A stretch of 64,000 nucleotides of DNA, from contig NZ_JBHTIK010000011.1 of NCBI RefSeq assembly GCF_042676985.1, positions 1 to 64,000 of the forward strand. The letters are read 5' to 3'. The stretch comes from Sphingosinicella xenopeptidilytica. GTDB taxonomy: Bacteria; Pseudomonadota; Alphaproteobacteria; Sphingomonadales; Sphingomonadaceae. Every line of letters begins with the position of its first letter. The first letter of the stretch is position 1. A program made the position numbers and the translations under genes. This document shows positions 8,268-16,371 of the stretch, piece by piece. Below the pieces are notes generated by a model. The model was not told the DNA's origin and did no database searches. It worked only from the letters and a program-made list of their open reading frames with translations.

Positions 8268-9563
8268 GTGGATGATCTGAATGTCATTGATGGATTCCTG
8301 GAGGCGTTCATCCTCTACATCGACAGCGGCTTCGGGCTGCTCGGCGGCGATGTCGGGTTCCTGACCTCGATCCTCATCGGCATCGACATCACGCTTGCAG
8401 GCCTGTTCTGGGCTCTGGGCGGCGAAGACAATGTCATCGCGAAGTTCCTCGCCAAGATTCTTTACGTCGGCGTCTTCGCGCTCATCATCAATAGCTTCTC
8501 CGCGCTTTCGGATATCATCTTCCGTTCGTTTGCCGGCCTCGGGCTCACGGCTGGCGGCGGCGCGATCACCGCGGACGACCTTCTACGCCCCGGGCGGCTT
8601 GCCGGAACCGGGTTTGAAGCCGCAGCGCCGCTCCTTGCGCAGGCCGCGGACCTCGTCGGGCCGGTCGCGTTCTTCGAGAACTTCGTCGAGATCTCGGTGC
8701 TGATGATCGCCTGGGTGATCGTCATCGCGGCCTTCTTCATCCTTTCGATCCAGCTCTTCGTCACCATCCTTGAGTTCAAGCTGACGAGCCTTGCGGGTTT
8801 CGTCCTCGTGCCGTTCGCACTCTGGAATCGCACGGCCTTTCTCGCCGAGCGCGTGCTCGGGCATGTCGTGAGCTCGGGCATCAAAGTGATGGTGCTCGCC
8901 GTGATTGTCGGCATCGGTTCGGGCTATTTTGCCGAGTTTACGGGCGCGCTCACGGGCGACACGGTCAACATCGAGCAGGCGATCTCGCTGATGCTCGCAA
9001 GCCTCGCAATGTTGGGCCTCTCCATCTTCGGCCCCGGCATCGCATCGGGGCTTGTGTCAGGCGCCCCCCATCTTGGCGCGGGATCGGCGATCACGACGAC
9101 CGCGCTTGCCGCTGGCGGACTTGCAGCGAGCGGCGCGGGCACGGCGGCAGCAATGCGCGGCGTGGCAAGCGCTAGTCTCGGGGCCGTTCGCGCAGGCACG
9201 TCAATGGGCGCGGCGGCGCATACGGCGTACCGGCTCGGCCAGGAGACCTCGGGTATGGGCACTACGCGTGCGGGTCTCGGCGGTGTCGGCACTGCCCTCA
9301 AGGGCGCGGCGCTGCAGGGCGCGGACAAGGCGCTTGGCCTCAGATCAGCCGTGACGGAGGGCCGAATGGCAGCCTGGCAGGCCGGCGCCGGTCTGTCGCG
9401 TCCGCCGGCAACGCCGCAACCCGCCGAGCCCATGCCCGACTGGGCGCAGAAGCTTCAAAGCGCGCAGTCGGCCCGTCACCGCCGCCAGATGGCGATCCAC
9501 GCGATCCGTGATGGCGACCGCGGCGGCGGCGGGATCACGCCGGACATCAAGGAAAGGGACTGA
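8268..9563 (+). CDS. trbL: Conjugal transfer polytopic membrane protein TrbL (VirB6 family)
   Basis: The GTG at 8268 has GGAG (8255-8258) upstream and gives 431 residues starting VDDLNVIDGFLEAFILYIDS. It is the inner-membrane channel component of the mating apparatus. About six hydrophobic segments are visible (FLTSILIGIDITLAGLFWAL; ILYVGVFALIINSF; VLMIAWVIVIAAFFILSIQL; VMVLAVIVGIGSGYFAEF; LMLASLAMLGLSIFGPGIA). A glycine/alanine-rich then polar C-terminal third is typical of TrbL. Longer in-frame reading up to 8112 was rejected because it would cover the hairpin and the end of trbJ. Confidence 0.9.
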   Translation: MDDLNVIDGFLEAFILYIDSGFGLLGGDVGFLTSILIGIDITLAGLFWALGGEDNVIAKFLAKILYVGVFALIINSFSALSDIIFRSFAGLGLTAGGGAITADDLLRPGRLAGTGFEAAAPLLAQAADLVGPVAFFENFVEISVLMIAWVIVIAAFFILSIQLFVTILEFKLTSLAGFVLVPFALWNRTAFLAERVLGHVVSSGIKVMVLAVIVGIGSGYFAEFTGALTGDTVNIEQAISLMLASLAMLGLSIFGPGIASGLVSGAPHLGAGSAITTTALAAGGLAASGAGTAAAMRGVASASLGAVRAGTSMGAAAHTAYRLGQETSGMGTTRAGLGGVGTALKGAALQGADKALGLRSAVTEGRMAAWQAGAGLSRPPATPQPAEPMPDWAQKLQSAQSARHRRQMAIHAIRDGDRGGGGITPDIKERD

Positions 9564-9566
9564 GCC

Positions 9567-10388
9567 ATGCGATTCAGACGTGCTGTTCAGCGTTACGGAA
9601 AGACGCCCGAACCGGAGACGCCATATCATAGGGCGGGGCAGCTCTGGGATGACCGGATCGGCGCCGCGCGCGTCCAGGCCCGAAACTGGCGATGGATGGC
9701 CTTCGGAGGATTGTTTCTCACCATTGGCCTTTCGTCGGCTTTGGTGTGGCAATCGCTTCAGAGCCGTGTCGTACCCTATGTGGTCGAGGTGGATCGGCTG
9801 GGCGAAGCGCGCAGTGTCGTGCCGGCGGAAACGGACTATAGCCCAACAGATCCGCAGATCGCCTGGCACCTCGGACGTTTCATCGGCAACGTGCGCAGCC
9901 GGTCGCTCGACCCCGTGCTGATGCGCGAGAACTGGCTCTCGGCTTATGACTTCGCGGGCGAAGGTGCTGCCCGATTTCTCGGCGAATACGCGCGTGCTGA
10001 CAATCCGTTCGCCGAGGTCGGCCTCCGTACCGTGTCGGTGCAGGTGACCAGCATCGTTCGCGCGTCGGCGGAAAGCTTTCGCGTCAACTGGACCGAAAGA
10101 ACATACGAACGCGGCACCCGTACCGGAACCTCGCAGTGGACGGCGATGGTCACGGTCAGGGTCCGGACCCCGCGCTCCGCCGATGTGCTGCGCAAGAACC
10201 CGCTCGGCCTCTACGTCGAGGCGATTGACTGGAGCCGCGAACTCGACGCCGGGAACCAGCGCGAGGCACGCCCCACCGCGCAGCGATCTGGGTTTTCCGC
10301 AGGACCTGATGATTTCTCCGGAGACGATACCCAGCGTGATGCCGACCCCAGCCTCAAGGTTCTGCCCAATGAGAGGAATGCCCAATGA
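9567..10388 (+). CDS. trbF: Conjugal transfer protein TrbF (VirB8 family)
   Basis: A 273-residue bitopic inner-membrane protein with a short cytoplasmic N-terminus, one transmembrane helix (WMAFGGLFLTIGLSSALVW, about 45-63) and a periplasmic VirB8-fold domain (PYVVEVDRLG; later FRVNWTERTYERG and GLYVEAIDWSREL). VirB8 proteins bridge the inner-membrane complex and the core channel. It starts 3 bp after trbL and overlaps trbG by 4 bp, so translation is probably coupled. Confidence 0.92.
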   Translation: MRFRRAVQRYGKTPEPETPYHRAGQLWDDRIGAARVQARNWRWMAFGGLFLTIGLSSALVWQSLQSRVVPYVVEVDRLGEARSVVPAETDYSPTDPQIAWHLGRFIGNVRSRSLDPVLMRENWLSAYDFAGEGAARFLGEYARADNPFAEVGLRTVSVQVTSIVRASAESFRVNWTERTYERGTRTGTSQWTAMVTVRVRTPRSADVLRKNPLGLYVEAIDWSRELDAGNQREARPTAQRSGFSAGPDDFSGDDTQRDADPSLKVLPNERNAQ

Positions 10389-11212
10389 GCCGGATTCTCA
10401 TCATGTCTGCGAGTTTAACAGTGTTTGCCCTGTCTGCTGCCGCCGCGCCCGCCGTCCACGTCGAGGCGGCGAACACCGAGGCGCTCCGCGAACCTTCGCG
10501 CGCCGGGTATATCGATGCCGTGCAGGTCTATCCCTACAGTGAAGGCGCGCTCTACCGGCTCTACGCCGCGCCGGAGCGCGTCAGCGATATTGCGCTTCAG
10601 CCCGGAGAAACTATTACGTCCGTGGCCGCCGGCGATACGGTGCGGTGGACGGTGGGCGACACAACGAGCGGCAGCGGCGAGAGGAAGCGTGCGCACATTC
10701 TCGTAAAGCCGTTCAGCGCCGGGCTTTCCACCAACCTCGTCATCACCACCGATCGCCGCGCCTACCGTCTGCAACTCATGAGCACTGCCGCGACCAGCAT
10801 GGCGGCGATCAGCTGGACTTATCCCGCCGACGCGCTGCTTGCGATACAGCGCAGGCAGGAGCAGGCGGAAGCGGCAAAGGCCGCAGCTGCGGGCGTCACG
10901 GTCGAAGATCTCAACTTCGATTATGTCATCACCGGCGACACGCCTGCATGGCGGCCTGTCCGCGCGTTCGACGATGGGCGTCAGACGTTTATCGCGTTTG
11001 CGCCCGACATCGCTGCCGGCGAGGCACCGCCCTTGTTCATCCTCGGGCCTGACGGCGAGGCCCAGCTCGTCAACTACCGCGTCGTCGGGCGCTATTATGT
11101 CGTCGACCGGCTCTTCGGCGCGGCCGAACTTCGTCTGGGCAAGAGAACGCAGCAGATCGTGCGCATCACGCGCACCGAACCCGGGGGCCGTAAAGACCGG
11201 GGGGCGTTGTGA
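10385..11212 (+). CDS. trbG: Conjugal transfer protein TrbG (VirB9 family)
   Basis: A 275-residue periplasmic/outer-membrane core component. It has a signal peptide (about residues 1-21), the VirB9 N-domain (VQVYPYSEGALYRLYAAPER, then IALQPGETI and GDTVRWTVGD) and the C-domain segment FDDGRQTFIAFAPDI with YRVVGRYYVVDRLF. Each of these is diagnostic for TrbG/VirB9. The start overlaps the trbF stop, and the stop overlaps the GTG of trbI. Confidence 0.93.
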   Translation: MSRILIMSASLTVFALSAAAAPAVHVEAANTEALREPSRAGYIDAVQVYPYSEGALYRLYAAPERVSDIALQPGETITSVAAGDTVRWTVGDTTSGSGERKRAHILVKPFSAGLSTNLVITTDRRAYRLQLMSTAATSMAAISWTYPADALLAIQRRQEQAEAAKAAAAGVTVEDLNFDYVITGDTPAWRPVRAFDDGRQTFIAFAPDIAAGEAPPLFILGPDGEAQLVNYRVVGRYYVVDRLFGAAELRLGKRTQQIVRITRTEPGGRKDRGAL

Positions 11213-12468
11213 CCAAGGCGGATAATGCAGAGACTGCTCCTGCCGAACCTCTTTCAAACAAGGCTACTCCGGCGAAGGCTGATCCCGAGGCTTTGGTCAT
11301 GCGCGCGAGCCCCGTCCGTGTGACGCGGTTTCGGCGCGGCGTGGTTATCGCCGTTGCCGCCGCTGGTTCAACGGCTGTCGTTGGTGTGGCTTGGTTTGCG
11401 CTCAAACCGCCGTCGTTCGAGCTTGCCGAAGAGCGGGAGCGGCCCGAACTCACGGCAAAGACGCCTGCCGATGCGCTGGAGGGTGCGCCGACAAGCTATG
11501 GCGACGTGCCGCAACTCGGCGAGCCGTTGCCCGGTGACCTTGGGCGGCCCATTCTCAATCGGCGGCGTGAGCTGCAAATGTCCTCTCGGGAACCGATCGA
11601 TGAGGCCGCAAGAGCTGCGGTGCAGGCGGCTGAGGCTGAGCGTCAACGCGTGGCGGCCGAGGAGCGTGCGGCGCGGACGTCGAGCGTAATTCTGCAGCTG
11701 GCGCGTGCATCGCCGATGGGGGCGCCTGCGCTCAGCCTGGCACGAACAGCGGACGGCGGCGCAGTCAGTCCAGAAGAGGGCGTCATGGCACCTGATCCTG
11801 CCCGCGATCCGGGCGGTCAGCAGCGCAAGAACGCGCTTGTAGGGCGTTCGGAGAATAGCGGCGAGATCAATCCACACAGGTTGATACCGCCCGCATCGCC
11901 CTGGACGCTCCATGCCGGCAGCATCATATCGGCCAGCCTGATCACCGGCCTCGACTCTGACCTACCCGGCCTTGTGACGGCGCAGGTCACCGAGAACGTC
12001 TACGACAGCGTGACCGGGCGGACGTTGCTGATACCGCAGGGGTCGAGATTGATCGGCGGTTACGACAGCGTCGTTGCGTTCGGTCAGAGCCGCGCGCTTG
12101 TCGTATGGCAGCGCATCATCCTGCCTGACGGTTCCTCGATCCGGATCGACAATGTTCCTGCCGCCGATACTGAGGGTTACGCTGGCCTGTCCGACCGGAT
12201 CGACCGGCATACCTGGCAGCTGCTGAAGGGTGTGGCGCTCTCGACGCTGCTCGGGGTCGGAACGGAACTCGGCTGGGGCAGCGGAGAGAGCGACCTCGTG
12301 CGCGCACTCCGCGAATCCACGCAGTTGGCGGGCAGCCGGGCAGGGGATGAGTTCGTCCGGCGGAGCCTCGACGTGCAACCGACCTTGCGTGTGCGGCCGG
12401 GCTGGCCCCTACGGGTGGTCCTGCACAAGGATCTGATATTGCAGGAATGGAGGATGGAGCGTGGCTGA
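11209..12468 (+). CDS. trbI: Conjugal transfer protein TrbI (VirB10 family)
   Basis: A 419-residue protein spanning inner and outer membranes. It has a cytoplasmic N-terminus, a transmembrane helix (VVIAVAAAGSTAVVGVAWFA, about 46-65), a proline/glutamate-rich linker, and the conserved C-terminal beta-barrel domain with TLLIPQGSRLIGGY, VWQRIILPDGSSI and LSDRIDRHTWQLLKGV. VirB10 senses ATP use by the motor and gates the outer-membrane pore. It uses a GTG start overlapping the trbG stop, and its end overlaps the next gene by 8 bp. Confidence 0.94.
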   Translation: MTKADNAETAPAEPLSNKATPAKADPEALVMRASPVRVTRFRRGVVIAVAAAGSTAVVGVAWFALKPPSFELAEERERPELTAKTPADALEGAPTSYGDVPQLGEPLPGDLGRPILNRRRELQMSSREPIDEAARAAVQAAEAERQRVAAEERAARTSSVILQLARASPMGAPALSLARTADGGAVSPEEGVMAPDPARDPGGQQRKNALVGRSENSGEINPHRLIPPASPWTLHAGSIISASLITGLDSDLPGLVTAQVTENVYDSVTGRTLLIPQGSRLIGGYDSVVAFGQSRALVVWQRIILPDGSSIRIDNVPAADTEGYAGLSDRIDRHTWQLLKGVALSTLLGVGTELGWGSGESDLVRALRESTQLAGSRAGDEFVRRSLDVQPTLRVRPGWPLRVVLHKDLILQEWRMERG

Positions 12469-12685
12469 GCTCAAGCTGCCGCGGCTACCGGATCGCACGC
12501 CGGTCAAGGTAACTATCAGCATTTCGCCGGATTTGCATGACGCGCTCCGGGAATATGCATTGGCCTACATGGATGCCTATGGTCGGGAAGAGCCCATTGC
12601 CGAGCTGATTCCTGCGATGGTCTCTCATTTTCTTGAGAGCGATCGCGGATTTCGGCGGAGGCGAGCGCCTTTGGCGAAAACATGA
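12461..12685 (+). CDS. DUF2274 family small protein
   Basis: A 74-residue protein (GTG start) with the DUF2274 pattern: KLPRLPDRTPVKVTISISPD, then LREYALAYMDAYG and IAELIPAMVSHFLESDRGF. DUF2274 genes are regularly found directly after trbI in Tn4371-like elements, and this one overlaps both neighbours. The first half resembles a ribbon-helix-helix strand plus helix, so DNA binding is possible, but no function is established. Confidence 0.8.
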   Translation: MAELKLPRLPDRTPVKVTISISPDLHDALREYALAYMDAYGREEPIAELIPAMVSHFLESDRGFRRRRAPLAKT

Positions 12686-12960
12686 AACGCGGCTCTCATC
12701 CATTACCACGACGAAACTCGAAAGCTGTTCTTGAGGATTCGGCGTTGCCATGGTCTTCGGATGCACAGCAATCGCAGCTTCGTCCGCTGACCGTGAGAGT
12801 GCGCGTTGCAGCTGCGATGCTCGGCATTGGCCGATCGAAGCTCTATGAACTGATCGCCGAGGGCGAAGTCGAAACCCTCAAAATCGGCAACGCCACGCTC
12901 ATCCCGGTGGATTGCCTGCACAAGCTGATCGAGAAAAGGCGGTTCGGTCCGCAATCCTGA
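12682..12960 (+). CDS. Excisionase-like helix-turn-helix protein
   Basis: A 92-residue protein. From about residue 34 it reads TVRVRVAAAMLGIGRSKLYE, then ELIAEGEVETLKIGNATLIP, the winged-helix HTH_17 (MerR-like excisionase) fold. It overlaps the DUF2274 stop by 4 bp and converges on the integrase, with 24 bp between the stops. Such proteins act as recombination directionality factors or as regulators of int. An excision role is inferred from position; it could equally be a plain regulator. Confidence 0.75.
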   Translation: MKRGSHPLPRRNSKAVLEDSALPWSSDAQQSQLRPLTVRVRVAAAMLGIGRSKLYELIAEGEVETLKIGNATLIPVDCLHKLIEKRRFGPQS

Positions 12961-12984
12961 CTGGCTTTGCGGCCGAGCCTGCTT

Positions 12985-14208
12985 TCAGCGGGCCCGCTGA
13001 AAGTTCGCGACGATCACTTCGCCACCCGCGCGCAGTTCATCGAGGTGATCGGACCACCACTGCGCCATTTGTACCCGTTCCGCCCAGTGTGTGCCGCGAT
13101 GATAGGCGGCGCGCACCGCATTGCGGTCGCGATGCGCAAGCGCGCGTTCGATCGCGTCTGGGTTCCACAGACCTGACTCGTTCAGAAACGTGCTGGCGAT
13201 TGCCCGAAAGCCGTGCGCGGTCATTTCGTCGTTCGCGTAGCCAAGCCGCCTGAGAGCCTGATTGAGCGTACCGTCACACATGCACCGCTTGTTCGTGTGA
13301 AAGGCCGGAAAGAGAAAGGTGCCATGGTTCGCAATGGCACGAAGCTGCAGAACCAATGCGAGCGACTGTCTCGAAAGCGGCACCATGTGCGGCTGCGCCA
13401 TTTTCATCTTTTCAGCCGGGATGCGCCAGACGGCCTCATCGAGATCGAACTCGGACCATTCCGCCTTGCGGAGTTCGCCCGGGCGAACGAAGAGATGTGG
13501 GGCGAGCTGCAGCGCGATCCGGGTTTCGGGCCGCCCATCGTAGCCGTCGATCGCGCGAAGCAGCGCACCGACCTTCCTTGGCTCAAGTACAGCGGCACGG
13601 TGCGTGACCTTCGGCGCGGTAAGCGCACCGCGCAGGATATCGGCGGGGCTTGAGGTTGCCCGCAAGGTCACGATGGCATAGCGGAACACGCGGTCGGCAA
13701 AAGCGCGGAGCCGGTGCGCCGTCTCACGGTGGCCGCGGCGTTCGACGCGGCGAAGCGCGTCGAGCATCTCGTGCGGAATAATTTCCGCGATTGGCCTGTG
13801 ACCGATGTCGGGCTCAAGCACGTCGCGGAACCAGCGCATTTTGACGAGGGTAGACGCGGCCTTGCCCTCGCACGCCATCTTCTCGATGTACTCATCGGCC
13901 ACCACGCGGAACGTCGTCGCCTGGCTCATTGCGGCTTCGAGCTCAGCCTGCTTCCTGGCAACGGCCGGATCGATGCCGGAGGCGATTAGGCGGCGCGCTT
14001 CGTCCCGCCGCTCGCGTGCTTCCGCGAGGCCGATTTCCGGGTATTTTCCGAGGTTTAGCTTCTTTTCATAACCCCGGAAGCGATACTTCAGACGCCAAAG
14101 ACGTGCACCAGAGGGCTGAATCAGGAGAAAAAGACCCCTTTCATCGGCCATTTTATACGCATTTTTGCGTGGCTGAGAGGCGCGGATTTCTGCGGCTTTC
14201 AGAGACAT
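12985..14208 (-). CDS. int: Tyrosine recombinase integrase (P4 type, tRNA-targeting)
   Basis: A 407-residue phage-integrase-family protein. The N-terminal DUF4102 arm-binding domain (about 1-90) has ADERGLFLLIQPSGARLWRL and LNLGKYPEIGLAEAR. A SAM-like core-binding domain follows (about 95-185), then the catalytic domain. Active-site residues visible are Arg242 (RPGELR), His332 and Arg335 (HGFR), His359 and Tyr369 (RAAYHRG). All are present, so the enzyme looks active. It reads away from tRNA-Thr, 163 bp from the tRNA 3' end, as for integrases that use the tRNA 3' end as attB. A cluster of GTGGCCCCC repeats lies just above its start. Confidence 0.95.
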   Translation of the reverse strand: MSLKAAEIRASQPRKNAYKMADERGLFLLIQPSGARLWRLKYRFRGYEKKLNLGKYPEIGLAEARERRDEARRLIASGIDPAVARKQAELEAAMSQATTFRVVADEYIEKMACEGKAASTLVKMRWFRDVLEPDIGHRPIAEIIPHEMLDALRRVERRGHRETAHRLRAFADRVFRYAIVTLRATSSPADILRGALTAPKVTHRAAVLEPRKVGALLRAIDGYDGRPETRIALQLAPHLFVRPGELRKAEWSEFDLDEAVWRIPAEKMKMAQPHMVPLSRQSLALVLQLRAIANHGTFLFPAFHTNKRCMCDGTLNQALRRLGYANDEMTAHGFRAIASTFLNESGLWNPDAIERALAHRDRNAVRAAYHRGTHWAERVQMAQWWSDHLDELRAGGEVIVANFQRAR

Positions 14209-14210
14209 TT

Positions 14211-14258
14211 GGGGGCCACCGATTTCGTTTCCGTTTCGTGGCCCCCACCGTGGCCCCC
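14211..14258. repeat. GTGGCCCCC repeat cluster upstream of int
   Basis: Three copies of a 9-bp word: inverted GGGGGCCAC (14211-14219), then direct GTGGCCCCC at 14238-14246 and 14250-14258, the last two 12 bp apart. The first copy begins 3 bp above the int start codon. The cluster lies between int and the tRNA, where integrase arm-type binding sites are expected. The inverted pair could also form a hairpin in the int leader. The binding role is inferred. Confidence 0.5.
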
Positions 14259-14371
14259 AAAACGCCCGGAAAGGGGTGGATCGGAGTGGACACCGGCGGA
14301 TGGCCGATGTCCGATTTTACTCTATTTTAGAATGGGTTGCGAGCAAATATGGATCGCCGCGGAAGGGCTCC

Positions 14372-14447
14372 TGGTGCCGGGTGTCGGACTCGAACCGACG
14401 ACCTACCGCTTACAAGGCGGTTGCTCTACCAGCTGAGCTAACCCGGC
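14372..14447 (-). tRNA. tRNA-Thr (anticodon UGU)
   Basis: On the minus strand the 76-base cloverleaf starts GCCGGGTTAGCTCAGCTGG, has anticodon stem ACCGC/GCGGT around loop CTTGTAA (anticodon TGT) and T-arm GTCGGTTCGAGTCCGAC, and ends in acceptor ACCCGGC, discriminator A and an encoded CCA (14374-14372). Its 3' end faces the integrase, so the 3' half is the probable attachment core and right boundary of the element. The tRNA itself is intact. Confidence 0.96.
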
Positions 14448-14491
14448 GCGCAGCGCTCTATTGCGGCGCCCTTCGGTGCAAATCAAGCGTT

Positions 14492-14770
14492 TCAGCGTTC
14501 CGGCAACGTCTCGCCGGGCGCGGCGGCGGCGATGGCGAGGGCGTGGATGCTTTCCATGAGGTCGCCGAGCGCGGCGTAGACGGCGCGTTGGCGCTGTACG
14601 CGGTTTTTGCCCGCGAAGGCTTCCGAGACGATGCTGACGGTGAAATGGCTCTCGCCAGTGCCGTCGTGACCGGCGTGGCCGCGGTGGCGGTCGCTGTCGT
14701 TGCGGACGTCGAGATGAGTGGGCTGGAGCGCCGCGAGGCGGCGTTCGATTTCGGCGCTGACTGTGGTCAT
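14492..14770 (-). CDS. bolA: BolA family protein
   Basis: A 92-residue BolA-fold protein (MTTVSAEIERRLAALQPTHL). The core is ESHFTVSIVSEAFAGKNRVQ, then RQRAVYAALGDLMESIHALAI. BolA proteins partner with monothiol glutaredoxins in iron-sulfur handling. The ATG at 14770 was preferred over one six codons upstream because it matches the family N-terminus. In alphaproteobacteria bolA commonly sits beside a J-domain gene and cobS; here a CPBP protease gene lies between bolA and the J-domain gene. Confidence 0.9.
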   Translation of the reverse strand: MTTVSAEIERRLAALQPTHLDVRNDSDRHRGHAGHDGTGESHFTVSIVSEAFAGKNRVQRQRAVYAALGDLMESIHALAIAAAAPGETLPER

Positions 14771-14808
14771 GCCGTCTCTATACAGCAATGCGCCGGCGTG
14801 TCAGCTGG

Positions 14809-15660
14809 TCAGGCGACCTCCGCCCGCCGCTTCCAGAACCAGATCGCGAAGATCAGGATTGCGACTGGAACGGCGATGCCGAACTCGTCGATCACGTAGG
14901 GCGTCACCTCGCCGCGCGGGCCGGTGAGCGGGGTGAACACGCGCTGGATGAAGAGGTTGTGGCTGGCGTGCAGGATGGCGGCGGGCCAGAGGCTGCCGGA
15001 CTTTAGCCGCAGCCACGCCGCAATCAGCGAGACGCCGAGCACGAGCACCATGAAGCAGGGTATCGCGACCCACCATTCGGTCTCTGCGTTGTAGCCGCCA
15101 AGCAGGATGAGCGGCATGTGCCACGCGCCCCAGATCACGGCGACGATGAACACGCTCGGCATGAAGCCGGCGAGCTTTGCGACGCGCGGCGCGAGGAAGC
15201 CGCGCCAACCGATCTCCTCGCCGAGCGCGGTGGCGAGCGAGATCGCCATGCCCGCTGTTGCCATCAGGAGCGCATAGCCGATGACGACGAGTGCCGGATG
15301 TGCATCGTTCCAGCCGAGGAAGGTGCGTGCCTGCTTGATGTTCTCCGCGTCCGCGAAGCCGCCGAGGCCGAATATCCACACGGCAGCATAAGCCAGGCCC
15401 GCGTATCCCAGAGGGACGAGGTAGGCGGTGAGGTTCCAGCGGTGCTCGCCCCAGCCCCAGCCGAGCGAGGCGAGGTCGAGGCGGCGGAAGCGGACGGTGA
15501 GCAGCGCGGCGATCGCGGGGGACCACATGAGGCCGGTGACATAGGGCATGAAGGCGGGGGAGGGCTGGAGGGTGACCAGGGGCACGTAAAAGATACAACT
15601 GAGACCCAGCGTCAGTGCGAGGAACAGGGCGATATCGCCGGAGAGCCTGCTTTTTTCCAT
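14809..15660 (-). CDS. CPBP family intramembrane metalloprotease
   Basis: A 283-residue polytopic membrane protein. The conserved CPBP (Abi/CaaX protease-like) motifs are visible: EEIGWRGFL (paired glutamates and Arg), a following FIVAVIWGAWHMPL and a C-terminal HASHNLF. The ATG at 15660 has an AAGGGGGA site upstream. The role may be processing of prenylated or small peptides, or self-immunity; the substrate is unknown. It interrupts an otherwise conserved alphaproteobacterial block and is transcribed divergently from the J-domain gene. Confidence 0.88.
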   Translation of the reverse strand: MEKSRLSGDIALFLALTLGLSCIFYVPLVTLQPSPAFMPYVTGLMWSPAIAALLTVRFRRLDLASLGWGWGEHRWNLTAYLVPLGYAGLAYAAVWIFGLGGFADAENIKQARTFLGWNDAHPALVVIGYALLMATAGMAISLATALGEEIGWRGFLAPRVAKLAGFMPSVFIVAVIWGAWHMPLILLGGYNAETEWWVAIPCFMVLVLGVSLIAAWLRLKSGSLWPAAILHASHNLFIQRVFTPLTGPRGEVTPYVIDEFGIAVPVAILIFAIWFWKRRAEVA

Positions 15661-15801
15661 GACCGATCCCCCTTGGTCGAAGGAGGAGCTTAGGATCATT
15701 CCGCGTTTTCTCAAGAGAGAATTTTCTCTGATCCGGACCGGGGCTGCCATTGCCGCCGTACCTTCCTATATAGGCGAAAAACCAGACTCAGGACCGCCCC
15801 G

Positions 15802-16371
15802 ATCACTGCCCCCCGCAAACCTCGCGAACGCTTCCACGGCCGCGTCGATGCGCCGGAGCCGCCCCTTTGCGCGGAGCCGGGGTGCAATCAGCCGGGCGAG
15901 TTCCGCGCACCACTCTCCAACCGCGGGCGGGCGGGCTGGAAGTACCTGTGCCTCGATCATGCGCGCGCCTTCAACGCAGCCTATTCGTTTCAGGACGACG
16001 GTGTGCAGAACGCCGTGCCGGGCTGGGAACGGCGCACGCAGGCGTTCGCCTCCAACGCCTACGCAGGCGGCTTCGACGATCCGATCGGCGTGATGAAGGC
16101 GCGCATGGGCGGTTTCGCGCCGCCGAAGGCGCGCGGCGGGCGCGTGCTCGACAAGGCGGATACCGAGGCGCTCCGCACGCTCGGCCTTGACGAAAACGCG
16201 AGCTTCACGGACATCCGCGCCCGCTACAAGGAGAAGGTGCGGGTGCTGCATCCGGACGCAAACGGCGGGGACCGCACCCATGAAGCCGAGTTGCGCCGCG
16301 TGATCGATGCCTATACGCACCTTAAGGAAAGCCCGGGATTCGGGGCCGAACGGAAGAGCAGGAAGAGTTAA
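15802..16371 (+). CDS. J-domain protein (DnaJ-like), non-canonical start
   Basis: The C-terminal part (about 125-185) is a J-domain: LRTLGLDENASFTDIRARYKE, then the HPD motif in VLHPDANGGDR. The N-terminal part (FHGRV, PLCAEPGC, PGEFRAP, GWKYLCLDHARAFNAAY) is the conserved front half of the alphaproteobacterial J-protein found beside cobS. No ATG, GTG or TTG occurs in frame between the upstream stop (15691) and GTG 16003, which lies after this conserved part. The best start is ATC at 15802, with AGGA 8 bases upstream and a TATATA box at 15767-15772; it gives 189 residues. A sequencing change of ATG to ATC is the alternative. The stop abuts cobS. Confidence 0.75.
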   Translation: MTAPRKPRERFHGRVDAPEPPLCAEPGCNQPGEFRAPLSNRGRAGWKYLCLDHARAFNAAYSFQDDGVQNAVPGWERRTQAFASNAYAGGFDDPIGVMKARMGGFAPPKARGGRVLDKADTEALRTLGLDENASFTDIRARYKEKVRVLHPDANGGDRTHEAELRRVIDAYTHLKESPGFGAERKSRKS

